Shown: in pieces, positions 12,254-24,290 of the stretch
Layout of the letters: each line of letters opens with the position of its first letter
Position numbering within the stretch: position 1 is the first letter of the stretch
DNA from: Orychophragmus violaceus
Lineage: Eukaryota > Streptophyta > Magnoliopsida > Brassicales > Brassicaceae
Length of the DNA stretch: 64,000 bases
Assembly (NCBI GenBank): GCA_030180135.1
Contig: CM058232.1
Coordinates: 96,832,630-96,896,629, forward strand
Direction of reading: 5' to 3'
Notes under the pieces: generated by a model
Told to the model about the DNA's origin: nothing
Database searches by the model: none
What the model saw: only the letters and a program-made list of their open reading frames with translations
Made by a program: the position numbers and the translations under genes

Positions 12254-12562
12254 TCATGCATTCAAAGTTGATGGATTAGGAGTTTTGAGTTTAGAAGCCT
12301 TATACTTGTGCTTTGGTGGATAAAAGAGATCTGAAACTTTCTGCTTAAGAGCAGTTGCAGGCTCTGAAGATGTTAGAGCAAGTTCAGAATGAACTGCCAT
12401 CTTCTCTTCTCCAATAGGAACCTCTAGTTCCACCTCAACACTGAAGCTCTGTCCATCAATGGTGGATGTGATCTTTGATAATGGTAATGAAACTACGGAT
12501 GAAATATGGCTAGTGGAGAAACCTCGGGAATTTGGTGAAGGGTCTGATATTAATTTTGTCAT
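12254..12562 (-). CDS. Unrecognised 102-codon ORF or gene fragment
   Basis: An open frame ends in PSTLNA-stop at 12254 and continues in frame upstream of its first ATG (LGAWVV before MTKLIS), so it may be the last exon of a larger, lost gene. The composition is protein-like: an acidic SVEVELEVPIGEEKM stretch, then a lysine-rich tail (PPKHKYKASKLKTP). I recognise no domain. It lies in the same orientation as and upstream of the DDB1-like gene and may be a truncated host gene or captured fragment. Confidence 0.35.
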   Translation of the reverse strand: MTKLISDPSPNSRGFSTSHISSVVSLPLSKITSTIDGQSFSVEVELEVPIGEEKMAVHSELALTSSEPATALKQKVSDLFYPPKHKYKASKLKTPNPSTLNA

Positions 12563-12623
12563 AACTACCCAAGCTCCAAGGGTAAGATATCTCTATAGTA
12601 ATACCATAGATACAAATGTCAAT

Positions 12624-12960
12624 TAGGACCCAGGCACGAGGCCCGGCCGGATTCAATGCTAAAAAATATTAGACCTATGTTTAAATATATAAGCCCATTT
12701 AAATTTACGGGTTTTATGGTTTAGTTCGATCGAACTTGGACTAGCACAAAAATCTCGAAAATTAGTATTTTTTTTTTTAATCAAATTAAAGGTTTATTGA
12801 AAATTTTAAAATATGAAAATTTTAGTAAAGGACCGACCGGGCTTTAGAATCTAGGCCCAATTTTTTTTTCCCCGAGCAGGATCGGGCCAGACACAAATAT
12901 CTACGAGCTTTACGGATTTTGAGCCGAGTTGGGCCGGACCAGTCCAATTGAAATCCCTAA
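12624..12960. repeat. Dispersed GC-patched repeat (GCCCGGCCGG), copy 1
   Basis: The segment AGGACCCAGGCACGAGGCCC.. to ..CCAATTGAAATCCCTAA shares its first ~120 bp with 14387-14508, including AAAAATAT-AGAC and TTTAAATATATAAGCCC. It has GGCCGGACC / GGCCCGGCC patches at both ends, suggesting degenerate terminal inverted repeats of a small non-autonomous DNA transposon. Class not determined. Confidence 0.5.
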
Positions 12961-13039
12961 CAATACCATTTAACTTATTAACAAACTAATTCACTAAAGG
13001 TATTAATGTGGTGTATTCTTATACAATATCCTACAAGTG

Positions 13040-13460
13040 GAACGTTCAAGAGTTTGTCGATTCGCTCTCTACAGATGGCAAACTTATGTGGAGGTCCATG
13101 GTCACTCAATGAGTAGATGGTGGTAATCGAGTGCTGGAATTAAGTAGTTTCACCTGATTATCTGAATTTGTTCCTCGTTTAGATTCGAATTTGAACTATT
13201 CTGGTGAACTACTACTCTAAGACCACAATTAGAACCATTACTGAGAAGATTGGAAAGATTTATGAAGTTGCTTTTGATGAAGAGAAATCTTAGTTTTGAG
13301 ATTACACTCGAATCCACATTGCGGTTAACGTTAATCATCCAATCTGTAGAACAAATAAAGTTCAACTACCTCATGGCCAAATTGTCTCAGTCAATCTCGA
13401 ATTTGAAAAGATTTACATGCATTGTTTTTATTGCTACTGTCTAGATCAGGAATAATCTAA
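13040..13460 (+). pseudogene. LINE ORF1 / DUF4283-zinc-knuckle fragment
   Basis: From about 13232 one frame reads TITEKIGKIYEVAFDEEKS, two stops, then YTRIHIAVNVNHPICRTNKV, LPHGQIVSVNLEFEKI and HCFYCYCLDQE. This is the region before and into the CX2C zinc knuckle in ORF1 of plant L1-like LINEs and related retroelement proteins. Premature stops (TAG, TGA near 13292) and the missing remainder make it a dead fragment. Upstream sequence to about 13040 is probably the same element in a shifted frame. Confidence 0.6.
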
Positions 13461-13544
13461 ATGTCTCATCTCAAATTTTGAACCCAGATTCTTCTACTCT
13501 TTTACATCATTCAATTTTCTATTCTTCATGTCTATTGTTTCAAT

Positions 13545-13740
13545 TGTCATGTCTGAGTAGTTCTGTAGTTAGATTTAGGGATTCTCCTTAGGTTTTTCAT
13601 GAAATTTTAGGTTGATAGATTAGTTAGGATTCATCACTTCTAGTTCTCTATCTAGGTTGTTCTTAACGCTTAATGTGAACTGACCAATCAAATTTTTGAT
13701 CGTAGGTTGATTAGTGCAACGAGAGTTGGTTAATTAGCTA
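13545..13740 (-). mobile_element. Athila-like LTR fragment
   Basis: Reverse-complemented, this stretch matches the motif order of the LTR fragment at 28686-28930: ATTAACCAACT(T/C)TCGTTGC, TTAAGCGTTAAGAA, TGATGAATCC, GAGAATCCCTAA, CTACTCAGACAT. It is a piece of the same LTR family in opposite orientation, cut off by the CACTA end at 13742. Confidence 0.55.
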
Positions 13741-13741
13741 G

Positions 13742-14115
13742 CACTACAAGAAAACAACGTTTTTACGACTGGAACTTGCGACTATACTTGTAATCGTAAC
13801 ATTTGGCGACTATATGGGAACACAATTGCTACTCTTTTGCGACTACAAATATATGGGCATGTATTAGTCACTAATATACGACCAAAAATGATTGCTGTCA
13901 ATTTAGTCGCCGATTTACGACTAATTAACGACCATTGTCAAGACCGGAACAACAATCGCAGCGTAGTCGGTAATATGGCGACTAGTTTGCGTCCGATGTG
14001 AAGAGTCGTAAAAAGTCAAAAATTGATCACTATATGGACGACTAATTTGCTACATCGTGTCTAGTTGTAAAAATGTCGTTTATTTGTCGCTATTGTTATG
14101 ACTAATATGCAATTC
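13742..14115 (+). mobile_element. CACTA (En/Spm) transposon terminus
   Basis: It begins CACTACAAGAAAACAACG, a canonical plant CACTA terminal inverted repeat. It is followed by many subterminal GCGACTA / ACGACTAAT motifs in both orientations (near 13787, 13817, 13843, 13909, 13978, 14038), as expected for transposase-binding repeats. No opposite CTTGTAGTG terminus is present nearby and no transposase is visible, so this is a single remaining end or deletion derivative. Confidence 0.75.
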
Positions 14116-14386
14116 ATTATTATTACTAAATCAAAAATATTATAATCCTTAATAAATGAGAATGGCACATGCATGCTTTTGTTTCATAATCTCTAATTAT
14201 TATGCGTGAAATTTAGCATAAGAAACTGATATTTCATAATCCTCGCTGCTCTTTAACAAAATACATTGATTTGTTCTTCAAAAGGGACCATGTTCTGATT
14301 AGAAAAGAAAAAAACAGAAGAAAAAAGCTTAGAGGCATGTTCTTCTAACTTATAAACATGAAGAACACGAATGTCTCTACTTCAGT
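14116..14386. other. Unassigned AT-rich sequence
   Basis: No coding frame or repeat assignment. The lost second CACTA end may once have lain here, but no terminus is visible. Confidence 0.3.
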
Positions 14387-14508
14387 AGGACCCAAGCCCG
14401 AGCCCGGCCGGACTCAGTGCTGAAAAATATCAGACTTAGGTTTAAATATATAAGCCCCAAAAAAACTGGGCACCCATTTAAACTTACAGGTTTTATGGCT
14501 TAGTTCGA
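14387..14508. repeat. Dispersed GC-patched repeat (GCCCGGCCGG), copy 2
   Basis: A shorter copy of the repeat at 12624-12960, starting AGGACCCAAGCCCGAGCCCG and ending TTTTATGGCTTAGTTCGA. It lacks the second half of copy 1 and carries a small insertion (CCCCAAAAAAACTGGGCA). Confidence 0.5.
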
Positions 14509-15846
14509 AACTAACATACATATTCTACCATAAGCAAAGCAAATAGGTTGCAAAATCATGGTTATTAAGCCAGAAAATACCTGGATGCTCATATCAGGAG
14601 AAAGATCTTCAATCCGCTCAAAACGTTTGCAAACCTTGTCACTGCAAATCATCATCAGGCTAAAAGGGAAACCTTGTTGGAGAATCTAGGAACATCACTG
14701 GTTAGTGGTTACTCTGCATTTCACAACCTTCCAAACATGAAACAGTGAGTCGAGATCACTTCCAGGTTTAAAACCAAGTTCAGATCTGCTTAATCAAAGT
14801 CAATATATCATATTAGCTTAGGACCATCAAAATAGAAAAGCTTACCAAATCCTTTATATGATGAGGAAAAGAAAAATACATGTACTACTATATCAGTAAC
14901 AACAACAGCAACATGAGCAAACAACAACAACAAACTCCCTCATAGAAGTAGTCCTTCTAATATATCAGTAACAACAACAACAACATGTAATATATGATGA
15001 GGAAACGGAAGGGAACAGCAGATGAAAAACAACAACATGAGCAACAAATTCTCGCACTCCCTCATAGAAGTAGTCCTTCAGTTGCATCAGCATAAGAACT
15101 CAGAATTGGAAATACAGACTTCAAATGAAAATAAATATATCATCCTTTCGGCAGCGGTAACAGCCAGAGATGTTAGTAGCAATAGATGACTGAAAGTAAA
15201 TAGCAATAAAGTAAGTATACTTGTAAGCAAACTAAAATGAGAATAGGCGTAGATTAAAACCAAAACAAAGTCTAACCAGGTTTAACTACCAACGCAAACC
15301 ACTTTGCAAACACAGACACAAAGTGGATAGAAACAAAACCAAAACAAAGCTCAACAAGTTCAAAAGAGCTTAATAGCTAAAAGATGGAAACAATGAAGAA
15401 GCATCCTAAAGGGAAAAACGGTCATCAGCTACTCCATGTTCCTTGCCGATCTCAAAAGTTACTTCATGCATCCATGATTCCACGCCTTACAAACATCAAA
15501 CATCTATGCCTGAGAAACATCAAACAACAGAGACGTATAATTAACATTTGATTATCCTAAAAAGATATCGAATAAACTAATTAACTAAATAGATGAATAA
15601 TCAAGAAGAGCACTGCAAAATGTTCATAAACACACGAGTTATTCAGAAATGCAGAATGGAGATATATAATATATATATATAAACGGTGTCCAATGAAACT
15701 CGTGCAGGGGAACAATGTCTCAAAGCCTAAAACGTCATGGACCAGAATCAATACACAAAAGGTTTTTGAGAAACAATAAGAAACGGAAACTCTGATATTT
15801 GGGTTGAAAGCATTGACTGATCTACCTTTCTAGTCTTCATCTTCCC
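14509..15846. other. Mostly non-coding; one exon-like fragment on the minus strand
   Basis: On the minus strand at about 14581-14642, an acceptor-like TTTGCAG, an open stretch reading DKVCKRFERIEDLSPDMSIQ and a donor-like CAG|GTATTT are consistent with one internal exon of an unidentified gene. A duplicated block (14880-14960 and 14963-15080) repeats TATATCAGTAACAACAAC and CCCTCATAGAAGTAGTCCTT. The rest shows only short open frames. It could be introns or the 3' region of the gene starting at 16152. Confidence 0.35.
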
Positions 15847-16152
15847 CTATTCCTCCTTTCCAGTGGCTAACTTATCAATTTGAGCTTCCAAGTCAGGGGG
15901 AAGAGGAACCTTGTGCTCAATCAGATCTTCTCCCCAATAACAATATTTTTCAAGCACGCGTTCGATCTTCGTTAGATTTCTTCTGCCTAGTGGGAACGCC
16001 GCATCGGCGTGATCCTTGAGCTTTGGGATAGTGATTTCTATAAAATCTTTGACCAGCTCCAAAGCATGCGTTTTCAGCTCGTTAAACTCTTCAAGGTGTT
16101 CCCTCTTATAGTTGTCAATCACTTCTTTCTTCTTCTCTTCAGAAATCGCCAT
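15847..16152 (-). CDS. Hypothetical 101-aa protein
   Basis: The open frame starts at the ATG in TTACAATGGCG (16150-16152), a good plant context, and ends GKEE-stop. The predicted protein is highly charged and largely helical: MAISEEKKKEVIDNYKREHL at the N terminus, then KDFIEITIPKLKDHADAAF and a PLPPDLEAQIDKLA tail. It has no signal peptide, membrane segment or domain I recognise. It may be complete or the first exon of a gene extending left. Biased, non-repetitive coding sequence beside repeats suggests a real small host gene. Confidence 0.5.
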   Translation of the reverse strand: MAISEEKKKEVIDNYKREHLEEFNELKTHALELVKDFIEITIPKLKDHADAAFPLGRRNLTKIERVLEKYCYWGEDLIEHKVPLPPDLEAQIDKLATGKEE

Positions 16153-16486
16153 TGTAACCAACGATGGAATCAGACCTCTACACAGAATGAGATATATTTG
16201 ATCGGCTTTGTGTGTTTCCAGAAATGTTGTTTCGGTTAAAGAACAGGGATGAACCTCTTAGACCTAAAATCTATTGGGCCACAGTTTTTATCTGTTTGGG
16301 CCAGGTATTAATCACTTTCATCTATATCAGATGAAAAATGTTCAAAATAAACCTCCGCAAATTACCCGGAACCCAACCAAAAGTATTAATGTTTATTTAA
16401 ACTTAAACTAATCCAAAAATTATCATCTAAATACTACATTTTAGAAATCATGTGTTACTCAAACTTATAACCAATTATTAAAATTA
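16153..16486. other. Intergenic flank
   Basis: The 5' flank of the 101-codon ORF runs up to the Helitron 3' terminus. A GGCC-containing stretch at 16275-16300 is the only notable motif. No gene seen. Confidence 0.4.
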
Positions 16487-16490
16487 CTAG

Positions 16491-18180
16491 ATGATCGACC
16501 TGCACGCATGTACGAACATTATTCTGTTGTTAATTAATTTAGGTGCATTTATCGGTTCTGGTTTGTAGAAAAAGTGATAAGTTTTATTCTATATCGAAAT
16601 GGTATAAAGTTTAATTTGTTGAGTTTTATATGTGTGTCGGAGTCATTACGTCCTGGTCGGATACATAAAATAAGAAGTATATGCATATACGAAAACATTA
16701 TAAGATTGTATGCGAGATAATGCAGCCTTAAATAAACATTAGGTTTTTGATGGACTTAATTTTTTAAACATTTGTATAATAAGAATTTGGTAACGCAGCT
16801 TTAAAGAATTTGGTACACAGAATGTCGTGTCACTTTAAATATTGCGTGAGTGTCTCTTTGATAACCATCATTTCTTCTGTTTTAAATATAGTCTATATAA
16901 CTATCTCTTCACCATCATAATTTTTTCCATTTCCATCGGTTATACCAAAACTTCAATTTGTTTCCTGGGTTTTTCTTTATTCATAAATTAAACATGCAAA
17001 CATGTTCATCATTTTTCTTGAGTTAGAATCTTTGTCGACCTCCGGAGTCATGCATCATGGAGTCCGTCGATGAACTTTTGGTGTTTTTGCTAAGGGGTAA
17101 CTCATCATAAAATAGATCTGTCCTGATGGTTCCTTTCGTTTGTCGCCCTTTCAAACTCAAGGGCTACGCTCATATGATCCATTTGGATAGGAATGATGCA
17201 TCGTTAATTTCAATATCATGCTTTGGTTCGCTATTCCTAGATCGGTTGCTTTCCGTGTAAGTTACTTCCTTCTTTATATTTTATTTTTGGATCATCGTAA
17301 ATGAAAATCCTGATATATAATAACTTTTTATTTAGAGGGACCAATTGTAAATCCGAGTGGATCCGTCCTGGAAGACATGGAACAAATTTCTATCTAGGAA
17401 AGATGTTCAAAGGATCTACGTTGGTCGGGAGATGGATGTTCTGGAATGGTTGTCACGCAGGTTCAGAATTTTTTTTACCCCATGACGATCCTCTGACCGG
17501 TGTTGATTTCATCACGGTTGCCATCTGTGCATCTGACTATGAGGCAAAAGTCTTGCCAAGACAACATACGAAATTGTCTTTGAAGAAAGACCAGTCGGCA
17601 GCGAGATGATTGTTTGAGATCGATTCCTCTGAGTTCCTTAATTTTAAAGATCCATTTGGTTTCGGGGTTGATCTCATAACAATTTTTATATCATTGCAGT
17701 CTGACTGGGAAAAGACTACAAATGTCTGTCAAGGAAACTGTTCGGTTTCTGGCTGAAAGAAACCGATATCACAAGTCAAAGCTTCGGTTTGGTAGAACTT
17801 GTTTGAAGAAATTATTTATTGCTTAGAATATTGATTAGTTCGATTTGTAATATCATTTATTAAGATAAATAAAACGGAGGAAAATAGCTAAACAATTTAT
17901 AGACGAATGATAGTAGCTAGGAAAGTTTATTTAGTCCGACTTGTAATATCCTTTTTTGCATATGAATAAAACATACGAAAATAACTAAGAATATTCTTAA
18001 CAAACCGCTCAACTTACATATCCAATAATTCGAAATATAAAAAGGAATATTCTATACTAACATATAAATTTTAGAATATTAAATATTCTTGTTAATAATT
18101 GCTCTCTTCATTCCTTGAACATGGACATCTTAAGGATCTATAAATATTTTGGACCAATGAGCTTGTTCACACATGTACTC
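16491..18180. other. Helitron interior, no identified gene
   Basis: Mostly AT-rich. On the plus strand, 17130-17730 contains open stretches (GYAHMIHLDRNDASLIS; KMFKGSTLVGRWMFWNG) and an internally repeated pattern (DPLTGVDFITVA / DPFGFGVDLITIF, near 17490 and 17650). This suggests a broken host-gene fragment that I could not identify. A related AT-rich phrase, TCCGACTTGTAATATC, recurs at 17840 and 17938. Confidence 0.3.
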
Positions 18181-18182
18181 GC

Positions 18183-19253
18183 CTATGCAAAAAATGTCAA
18201 CATATATAGACCAGAGTTATGGAGGCTTTTATTCTTTGTTATCCTTTTAAAAAATTGGTTACAATAATTTTTAGAGTAATTACCTTCGTGAAAGCTTAGA
18301 ATCCCAAATTGTATGACACAGATTACTGGATAAGCATGGTTGCACTTAGACCAGTTGATCGAAAATTCGGTAGCAAAATCACATGCATACGTATCAGTCA
18401 ATTTGCACGGTAAAATATCACCTCTGCAATAAATGTCATGACATAGATACTATAATACAATACCTGAATCACACCAATAAATTATTATCTACTCTATAAC
18501 ATATAAAATAAGCAATGTATCTAACCTGCTATCCATCAAATCAAAATGAATATTTTTCCAAAAGAAACCTGATGGAAGGTACCATCGCTGCAGAGCACCA
18601 ACATTAATAACTCTTCCGAAGACATCTAACCCAAAAAATGAAAAAAAAAATTAACATTGCGTACGAATTTATCAAAGAATTATATATTTTGAAAGTAAAT
18701 TTGTAAACACACTTACCAAAACTTGTATTAATTTTATGCTCGCCCATGTAAATTTTTGTGAATGGGACAAAATGAAAGAAATAACTATCAACCCCACCGG
18801 CATCCCTTTCTACGGATGTTTGCTCAGTAAACAAAATTTCCAGAGGATGAGATGTTTCGCGAAGTTAATTCGTACAAAAATGAACCTTAAACGTTTCAAT
18901 GATAACTGTAATATCCTCAAGAATAATTCTCGTCCAAGATGGTTGCCAAAATTTCTTAGGAATTATTGCATGAATTTTAGAACCCTGCGAGGAGATTTTA
19001 TAATATTAAAAGACCTTACACAAATATAGCATGCAATGACTTCTAAGACCTGAATATAGATTAGTAATCGATTTATGAACACTAACTCGTTCGTCTACCA
19101 ATATGAGATCAACCGTTGGAACGGATGGGGAATAAACTTGCTCCACTTTCTAAGAATTCGAGCTTTGATTCGCCATTTATCTAAAGCACACTGTAAATTT
19201 GAAATATTTGTTAATTCTCTGCTATCTAGAAAATCCGTACCTTCTGAATCCAT
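18183..19253 (-). pseudogene. RPA70-like OB-fold gene, decayed copy 3
   Basis: Minus-strand exon-like blocks: MDSEGTDFLDSRELTNISNL (19253 down), WRIKARILRKW then a shifted ILVDERVSVHKS (19190-19070), GSKIHAIIPKKFW..HP (18990-18840) continuing to HFVPFTKIYMGEH, DVFGRVINVGALQRWYLPSG (18630-18530), and LPCKLTDTYACDFATEF..FGILSFHE (18425-18290). This is the layout of the N-terminal and second OB folds of plant RPA1/DUF223-type proteins. A frameshift near 19100 and an in-frame stop near 18870 make it non-functional. The C-terminal zinc-ribbon OB is absent. Confidence 0.65.
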
Positions 19254-19923
19254 GATATCATAGTTGGGATTTGCAAATTACAAATTATATATATAGAGAT
19301 TTTCCATTAATTTATCTCTAAGTTAGTAAAGTGGAATATTAATATACTATGGAATATTTCCTTATCTACCGAATTTTTTTTTTTGGTTTTTAGATGAATA
19401 TATAACAGAATATATGATATAAGAAAATATGTTGAGAAATTTTAGAAATTAAAATTGTAAGTAATATTAAGATATCTAAATTAATATCTAAATCCGTAAT
19501 TATACATATATTCTAGGCGATACTAATGATAGTAAATATTAAGTAAATATTAAGGTATCTAAATTAATATCTAAATCCGTAACTATATATATATTCTAGA
19601 CGATACTAATGATATTAGGTATAGATGTTGAGAAATTTTAGAAATTAAAATTTTAAGTAAATATTAAGATATCTAAATTTATACATATATCGTTAGTCAG
19701 TTATCGTCATGTATTCTGCTAAAAACAACATTAAGAACATGTAACATTTCATTATTAAAAATTTCTTCAATTGCCCCGGTTATGAATGAGTTGGTATTAT
19801 GATATTTGGTTGTATGATTTTGTATGAGAATTTGTAATCAAATAAAACCGGAGACACTTAACGATAAAAATCAAATCAAATAGTCTTTACATAAAAATAA
19901 AATATAATCAACGAACTAACTAT
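19254..19923. other. AT-rich spacer with local duplication
   Basis: The phrase TATCTAAATTAATATCTAAATCCGTAA..TATTCTAG.CGATACTAATGATA occurs at about 19472-19530 and again at 19557-19615, an ~85 bp tandem duplication. TGTTGAGAAATTTTAGAAATTAAAATT also recurs (19430, 19626). No gene. Confidence 0.5.
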
Positions 19924-21173
19924 CACAAATTATTCACTTGTCGAATAATGATCTTAATCATTGTTTTAGATTCTTCAGAGATGCCACTTGTACCTGCAAA
20001 TGATCGGAAAACAATTAGTCAGAGATTTATATCCAAATGATTAATTTTATGTAGGATTGATTTAATTTAAAAGTTACATAAAATAGTCCCACTTCGTAAT
20101 GGCCGGAATATCATTGTCAATAAGCACTTCAGTTATTTCGTCAACAGATGTGACAAACTTTTTACCTATGTATAAAGTGTATAACTAAATACAATTAAAG
20201 GTGAGTTGCTAGATATTAAAATATACGTACATAATAATGACAGAGATCAGTTAGAAAACTTGGGTAGCCGTCAATCTTACAGAAACGCATAACACAACAC
20301 TGAATAGAATCAGGTCCAGGTTTGATTGCCTTGTACAATTGTTTTGCATGCTTACCAAATAGAACGCATGGAATGACATTGCCACTGCCCATAAAACATC
20401 CAAGCCATTTGTCTAAACTATACACTCATAAAAGGGTATCTTATACGTGTAGCGATTATTAAATACCTTTCATAAATAAGTTGGAATTTAATCTTAAATG
20501 GATTTGGACCGGTTTTATGAATGATTTCCAAATCTTCAACACGTCGGACTAAGGCAACTAAATCTATGAGATATGAAACATTATATTAATAGAAAATTAT
20601 ATTGTATGAAATACACATTCGTAAAATGATATGAATGGCTTACCGATCAAGTATGTGTTATCCTTTGCTTGAATGTTATCAAATTTTGTGAATTAACAAA
20701 ATAATCTTTTACTCAAACTATCAGCAGGGGTCATCAAAGTTTCATGTTTGAACACAACTCTAAGTGGATGTTTAGTTGTACGATTAATACCCATTTGCGG
20801 CTGAAGGAAGAACTTTGTAATACAGAATGATTCGATGCTTTTGGTGAACAACATTTCATATTGTACTTTGGTTGGATATTCAATCTTTGCTTCCATCTTA
20901 CAGCCCTGAGAAAGACAAATTGAATCAAAACGTTAACCCAATGACAACAATAACATATTATAGTTGTTTTACTTAATTGGTTTAATATAGTATGTGCGAA
21001 AAGAGTATTATAGCTCTTATCAGGTTGAAATAACTTACGGATTCATCAGCCAAAATCAAGAAGTAGGTTTGCTTCCCAGCAACGTATGAAATCCATTTAT
21101 GAACAATAGTGACACAAATAGTAGGATTAACCTTTTGGAAGGATAATTGGTTTAATGGAACGAAATTCGCCAT
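19924..21173 (-). pseudogene. RPA70-like OB-fold gene, copy 2 (short form)
   Basis: It starts at ATG 21173 with MANFVPLNQLSFQKVNPTIC..YFLILADES, followed by blocks MEAKIEYPTKVQYEMLF..RTTKHPLRVVFK (20906-20690), DLVALVRRVEDLEIIHKTGP (20570-20470), IPCVLFGKHAKQLYKAI..CCVMRFCKIDGYPSF (20395-20240), KFVTSVDEITEVLIDNDIPA (~20165-20080) and GTSGISEESKTMIKIIIRQV-stop (19995-19924). It looks like a shortened RPA1-like protein lacking the third OB and zinc ribbon. An in-frame TAA near 20690 would truncate it unless spliced around, so I call it a probable pseudogene. Confidence 0.6.
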
Positions 21174-21879
21174 TAAGAAGATATCTATCGCACAAATCGA
21201 GAAGCAATAGGTTTTTTTTTATATTCTTTTGGGGCTGATGAAATGCTCATTAGGTTATCCCAAAATTGTATATATAGAGGATTATAGAAGACAATAGGGT
21301 TTTCGGCAAAACTATTGTATAGAAATTACCTAATAAAATTGGCAACTGACTAAATACTAATGTATATATTATTATTTTTATTTCTAAAATGTGATCTCTA
21401 CAAAATATCTATAACAAATTTGTTATGTATAAATACCGTATCTAATAGTTGTGATCCGGGATATTTAATTGTCACCTAGTTTAAATATTCGATTTAATAA
21501 CTAACCAATGAAAACAGTTTCTATTAATTCAGAAGCTATAAAATACTTTTATATTTAGGTACATACCTATGAATATTTTTATTTATTTATTTATGTATAT
21601 AGTTTAATATATGTTAATAATAATTATAAACTATAACGGTATTATAATCTATATATTAAATAGTTTCCAGATGTTAATACACGAATTCAGTAAGATATAT
21701 AACAAAACATGTAATCTAAATCAAATTAAAACAAAATCAATAATAGAATATGGTCTTTATTAAAAACCCAACAAATAATAAACTCACAAAATCCAAGAGA
21801 TAATCAAATAAATTCTGAAAGAAGAACAACTAAAACACCAACCAAAAAAAACAAATGAAAGTAAAGATTGCATGTGAAC

Positions 21880-24290
21880 ACAAAGGCAAGGTAATCATTC
21901 ACTATCCTCCTCGTCATAAATCACTCTCGATCGTTTTGTTGTGGAAGACTTGTCATCTTCTTTTTTTGATTACCACTTTTCTTTTCTTAGACACCGGGGT
22001 AACTGAGTCACAAAGTGAAAGTTTGAACTCTCAGATGAATTAGTCAACATAAGGGGATGAGATCCGGAATTGTTAATTGAGTTCGCGAGCAACTGAGTAA
22101 GATAAAATCACGAAAAAATAACATAAAAACAATTAAGGATTAAATTTGAAAAAATTAACAATTAGTCAAATTAATACATGTTCAGTTTCAGACAGATAAT
22201 GATTAACCCTCTCTTGATCAGCCCAAGCATGTGTCACAACAAATGGTTGGTTCTTATTCTTTCTGTTGTCTTCAGAAATTGTGATTTTGAATAATACCTT
22301 TCTACCGATCAAATCGGTAAGGCATTGAGATAAAGTTTCTGAATCTTTGGACTACAATCATTATTTAAAAATAACAAATGATTATCTATACATATATAAC
22401 CAAACCGATACATAAGATCTTAAACAAAATATGTAAATATATACCTCATTAAATTCTTTAACCACAACATTCGCAGTGCGACCAAGAAGTTTTTCAACGG
22501 GTCGATCAAACATCAGAAACTTAGTTTATGATTCAGAATTGTCCTTAACTCGAAGAAGAAAAAAGTAACTACAAAATTCGATTCAAGAAAAAAACTGATG
22601 TTAAAAGAAATCTATACATACATACCAATTAAGAAAATGTGATGTTTGTATTATACCATGCATTCACGTTTGTAACAATATCGTTACATGTCGCACAATC
22701 AAACTCAACTGGTTTTCCATCGTCCTCATCATTACTTGCATCGTACACCTTCTTGTTGCATACAACACATGCAACATAGTACCAACTTTGAATCAAATTA
22801 ATTGAATCAATGGTGGCACATGTAATGCATTTTCCATGCTTAAAGAATTTCAACACATATTGACATATCAATAAATCAATTAATTTTAGATTTAAAAAAA
22901 AAACAATTACTTACCTCGTAATCAACTACAATCTCTGATATTGTAAGTTTCTTGTTCTTTTTCTCAAAAACTCATCATACATGGTCGTATTCGATCCAAG
23001 CGAAAGTTGACTTGATTCACCATTGGTAATCATTAGGTTATCCGTTGGTAAGCTTTTTTATAAAAAAACACACATGTCCATAGCTTAGTTTTTAAAAAAT
23101 ATTTATAAAACAATATATTTTTAAGACAAAACTCTTACCTCTTGCGAAACTTGTTGACGTAAGAACTGTTTGGATTGAGAAGAACTTTGGTTGAATTAAA
23201 TCCACTGGATGTGGACCATTCATCTTCGTTTTAAAAGAAGACATGATTAGTATACCAGATTATGTATATCTAAATTAAATAACTGTAAGCAAGAAAATAT
23301 AAATGATAAACCGCGGATAATTGACCTTGGTAAGATTTGCAGCTTGAAAATCTCATGATAAAAATGATTTCACCTCTTTCATTATTTGCATTGAAATCAA
23401 ACACTTGCTGAGCATATTCACCCCACAATGTACACTTTAAACGTAAATCTCTGCAAATCAATGAGATACAGTATATGACCAAATAAAAAAATACTATATA
23501 ACATAATTTATGTACACTTACGATTCGTTTCTGAGCTCAATGTTTAATCTTTTTGTGCTCATTCCATTCTGTTTCTTGACATTATCTAGCGACCCTAGAG
23601 CAACGATTTGACCAATAACGTCTGCAAACAATTTATTAAAAAGTTGTATAAATACATATTCAAATTATTTTATAACAAAACTAAGCAGGTTAAAGATAAC
23701 GAACCGATCAAGACATTTTTCTCAAAATCACCAGCGAGAATCTCATCAAAACCAACAAAATATTTCTGTTCCACGTCTTCAGGAAAGTCCTCACATAATG
23801 TGATTTTGGTCTGATTTGTAAACGTTATTTTAAAAGGCAGAGGATTAGTCTTATATTCATTTGAATATGTGACACATCCAAATCTTTCAATACAAATTGG
23901 CTCATCTTCAAACAACGTTTGACCAAATTTCCTTGCCATGTTCTGATCGAGAGTTACATGTATTCTTGTACCCTGATTACAAAGGTTTACAAAAATAAAG
24001 TTAGTATATCATATATACGAATATACATGTGTAACAATTTCAAAATGCTCAATCATTACAAAAACACTTGAAGTTTAAAATTAGATTATAGTAACTAAGA
24101 ATAGTACCTCGGAATCAACTAAAACCATCTCAATCGCTTTCAAAACATTGGAAAAAACAACCCTCCTGAAGAAAGTATCTTCACATTAATCTTGTATTTC
24201 TCCAAAGAAGCGGGATGATTTCTTTGATAGTAACCTGCTTTGTTTTCTTTTTCATAAAAATTGACATTTTTGCTGTAGAATAATATAAAA
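21880..24290 (-). pseudogene. RPA70-like gene, copy 1, near full-length but broken
   Basis: Ordered minus-strand blocks: an N-terminal OB (24270-24115) readable only across shifted frames (KYKINVKILSSGGLFF; KAIEMVLVDSE); second OB MARKFGQTLFEDEPICIERF..VGFDEILAGDF (23975-23696); DVIGQIVALGSLDNVKKQNG (23620-23520); LKCTLWGEYAQQVFDF (23460-23330); SSGFNSTKVLLNPNSSYVN (~23225); KKLTISEIVVDYE after a frameshift (~22930); third OB with zinc ribbon, CITCATIDS..YYVACVVCNKKV..CATC (22860-22650); FDRPVEKLLGRTANVV (22540-22450); LIGRKVLFKITISEDN (22350-22180); a basic KKRKVV tail near 21980. At least two frameshifts and one in-frame stop (DNSES-stop, ~22530) show it is dead. Confidence 0.7.

Noticed and set aside
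17301..17609. 102-codon plus-strand ORF as a resistance-gene or B3-domain fragment
   Set aside because: I could not match it to either family with any confidence; reported only as unidentified sequence.
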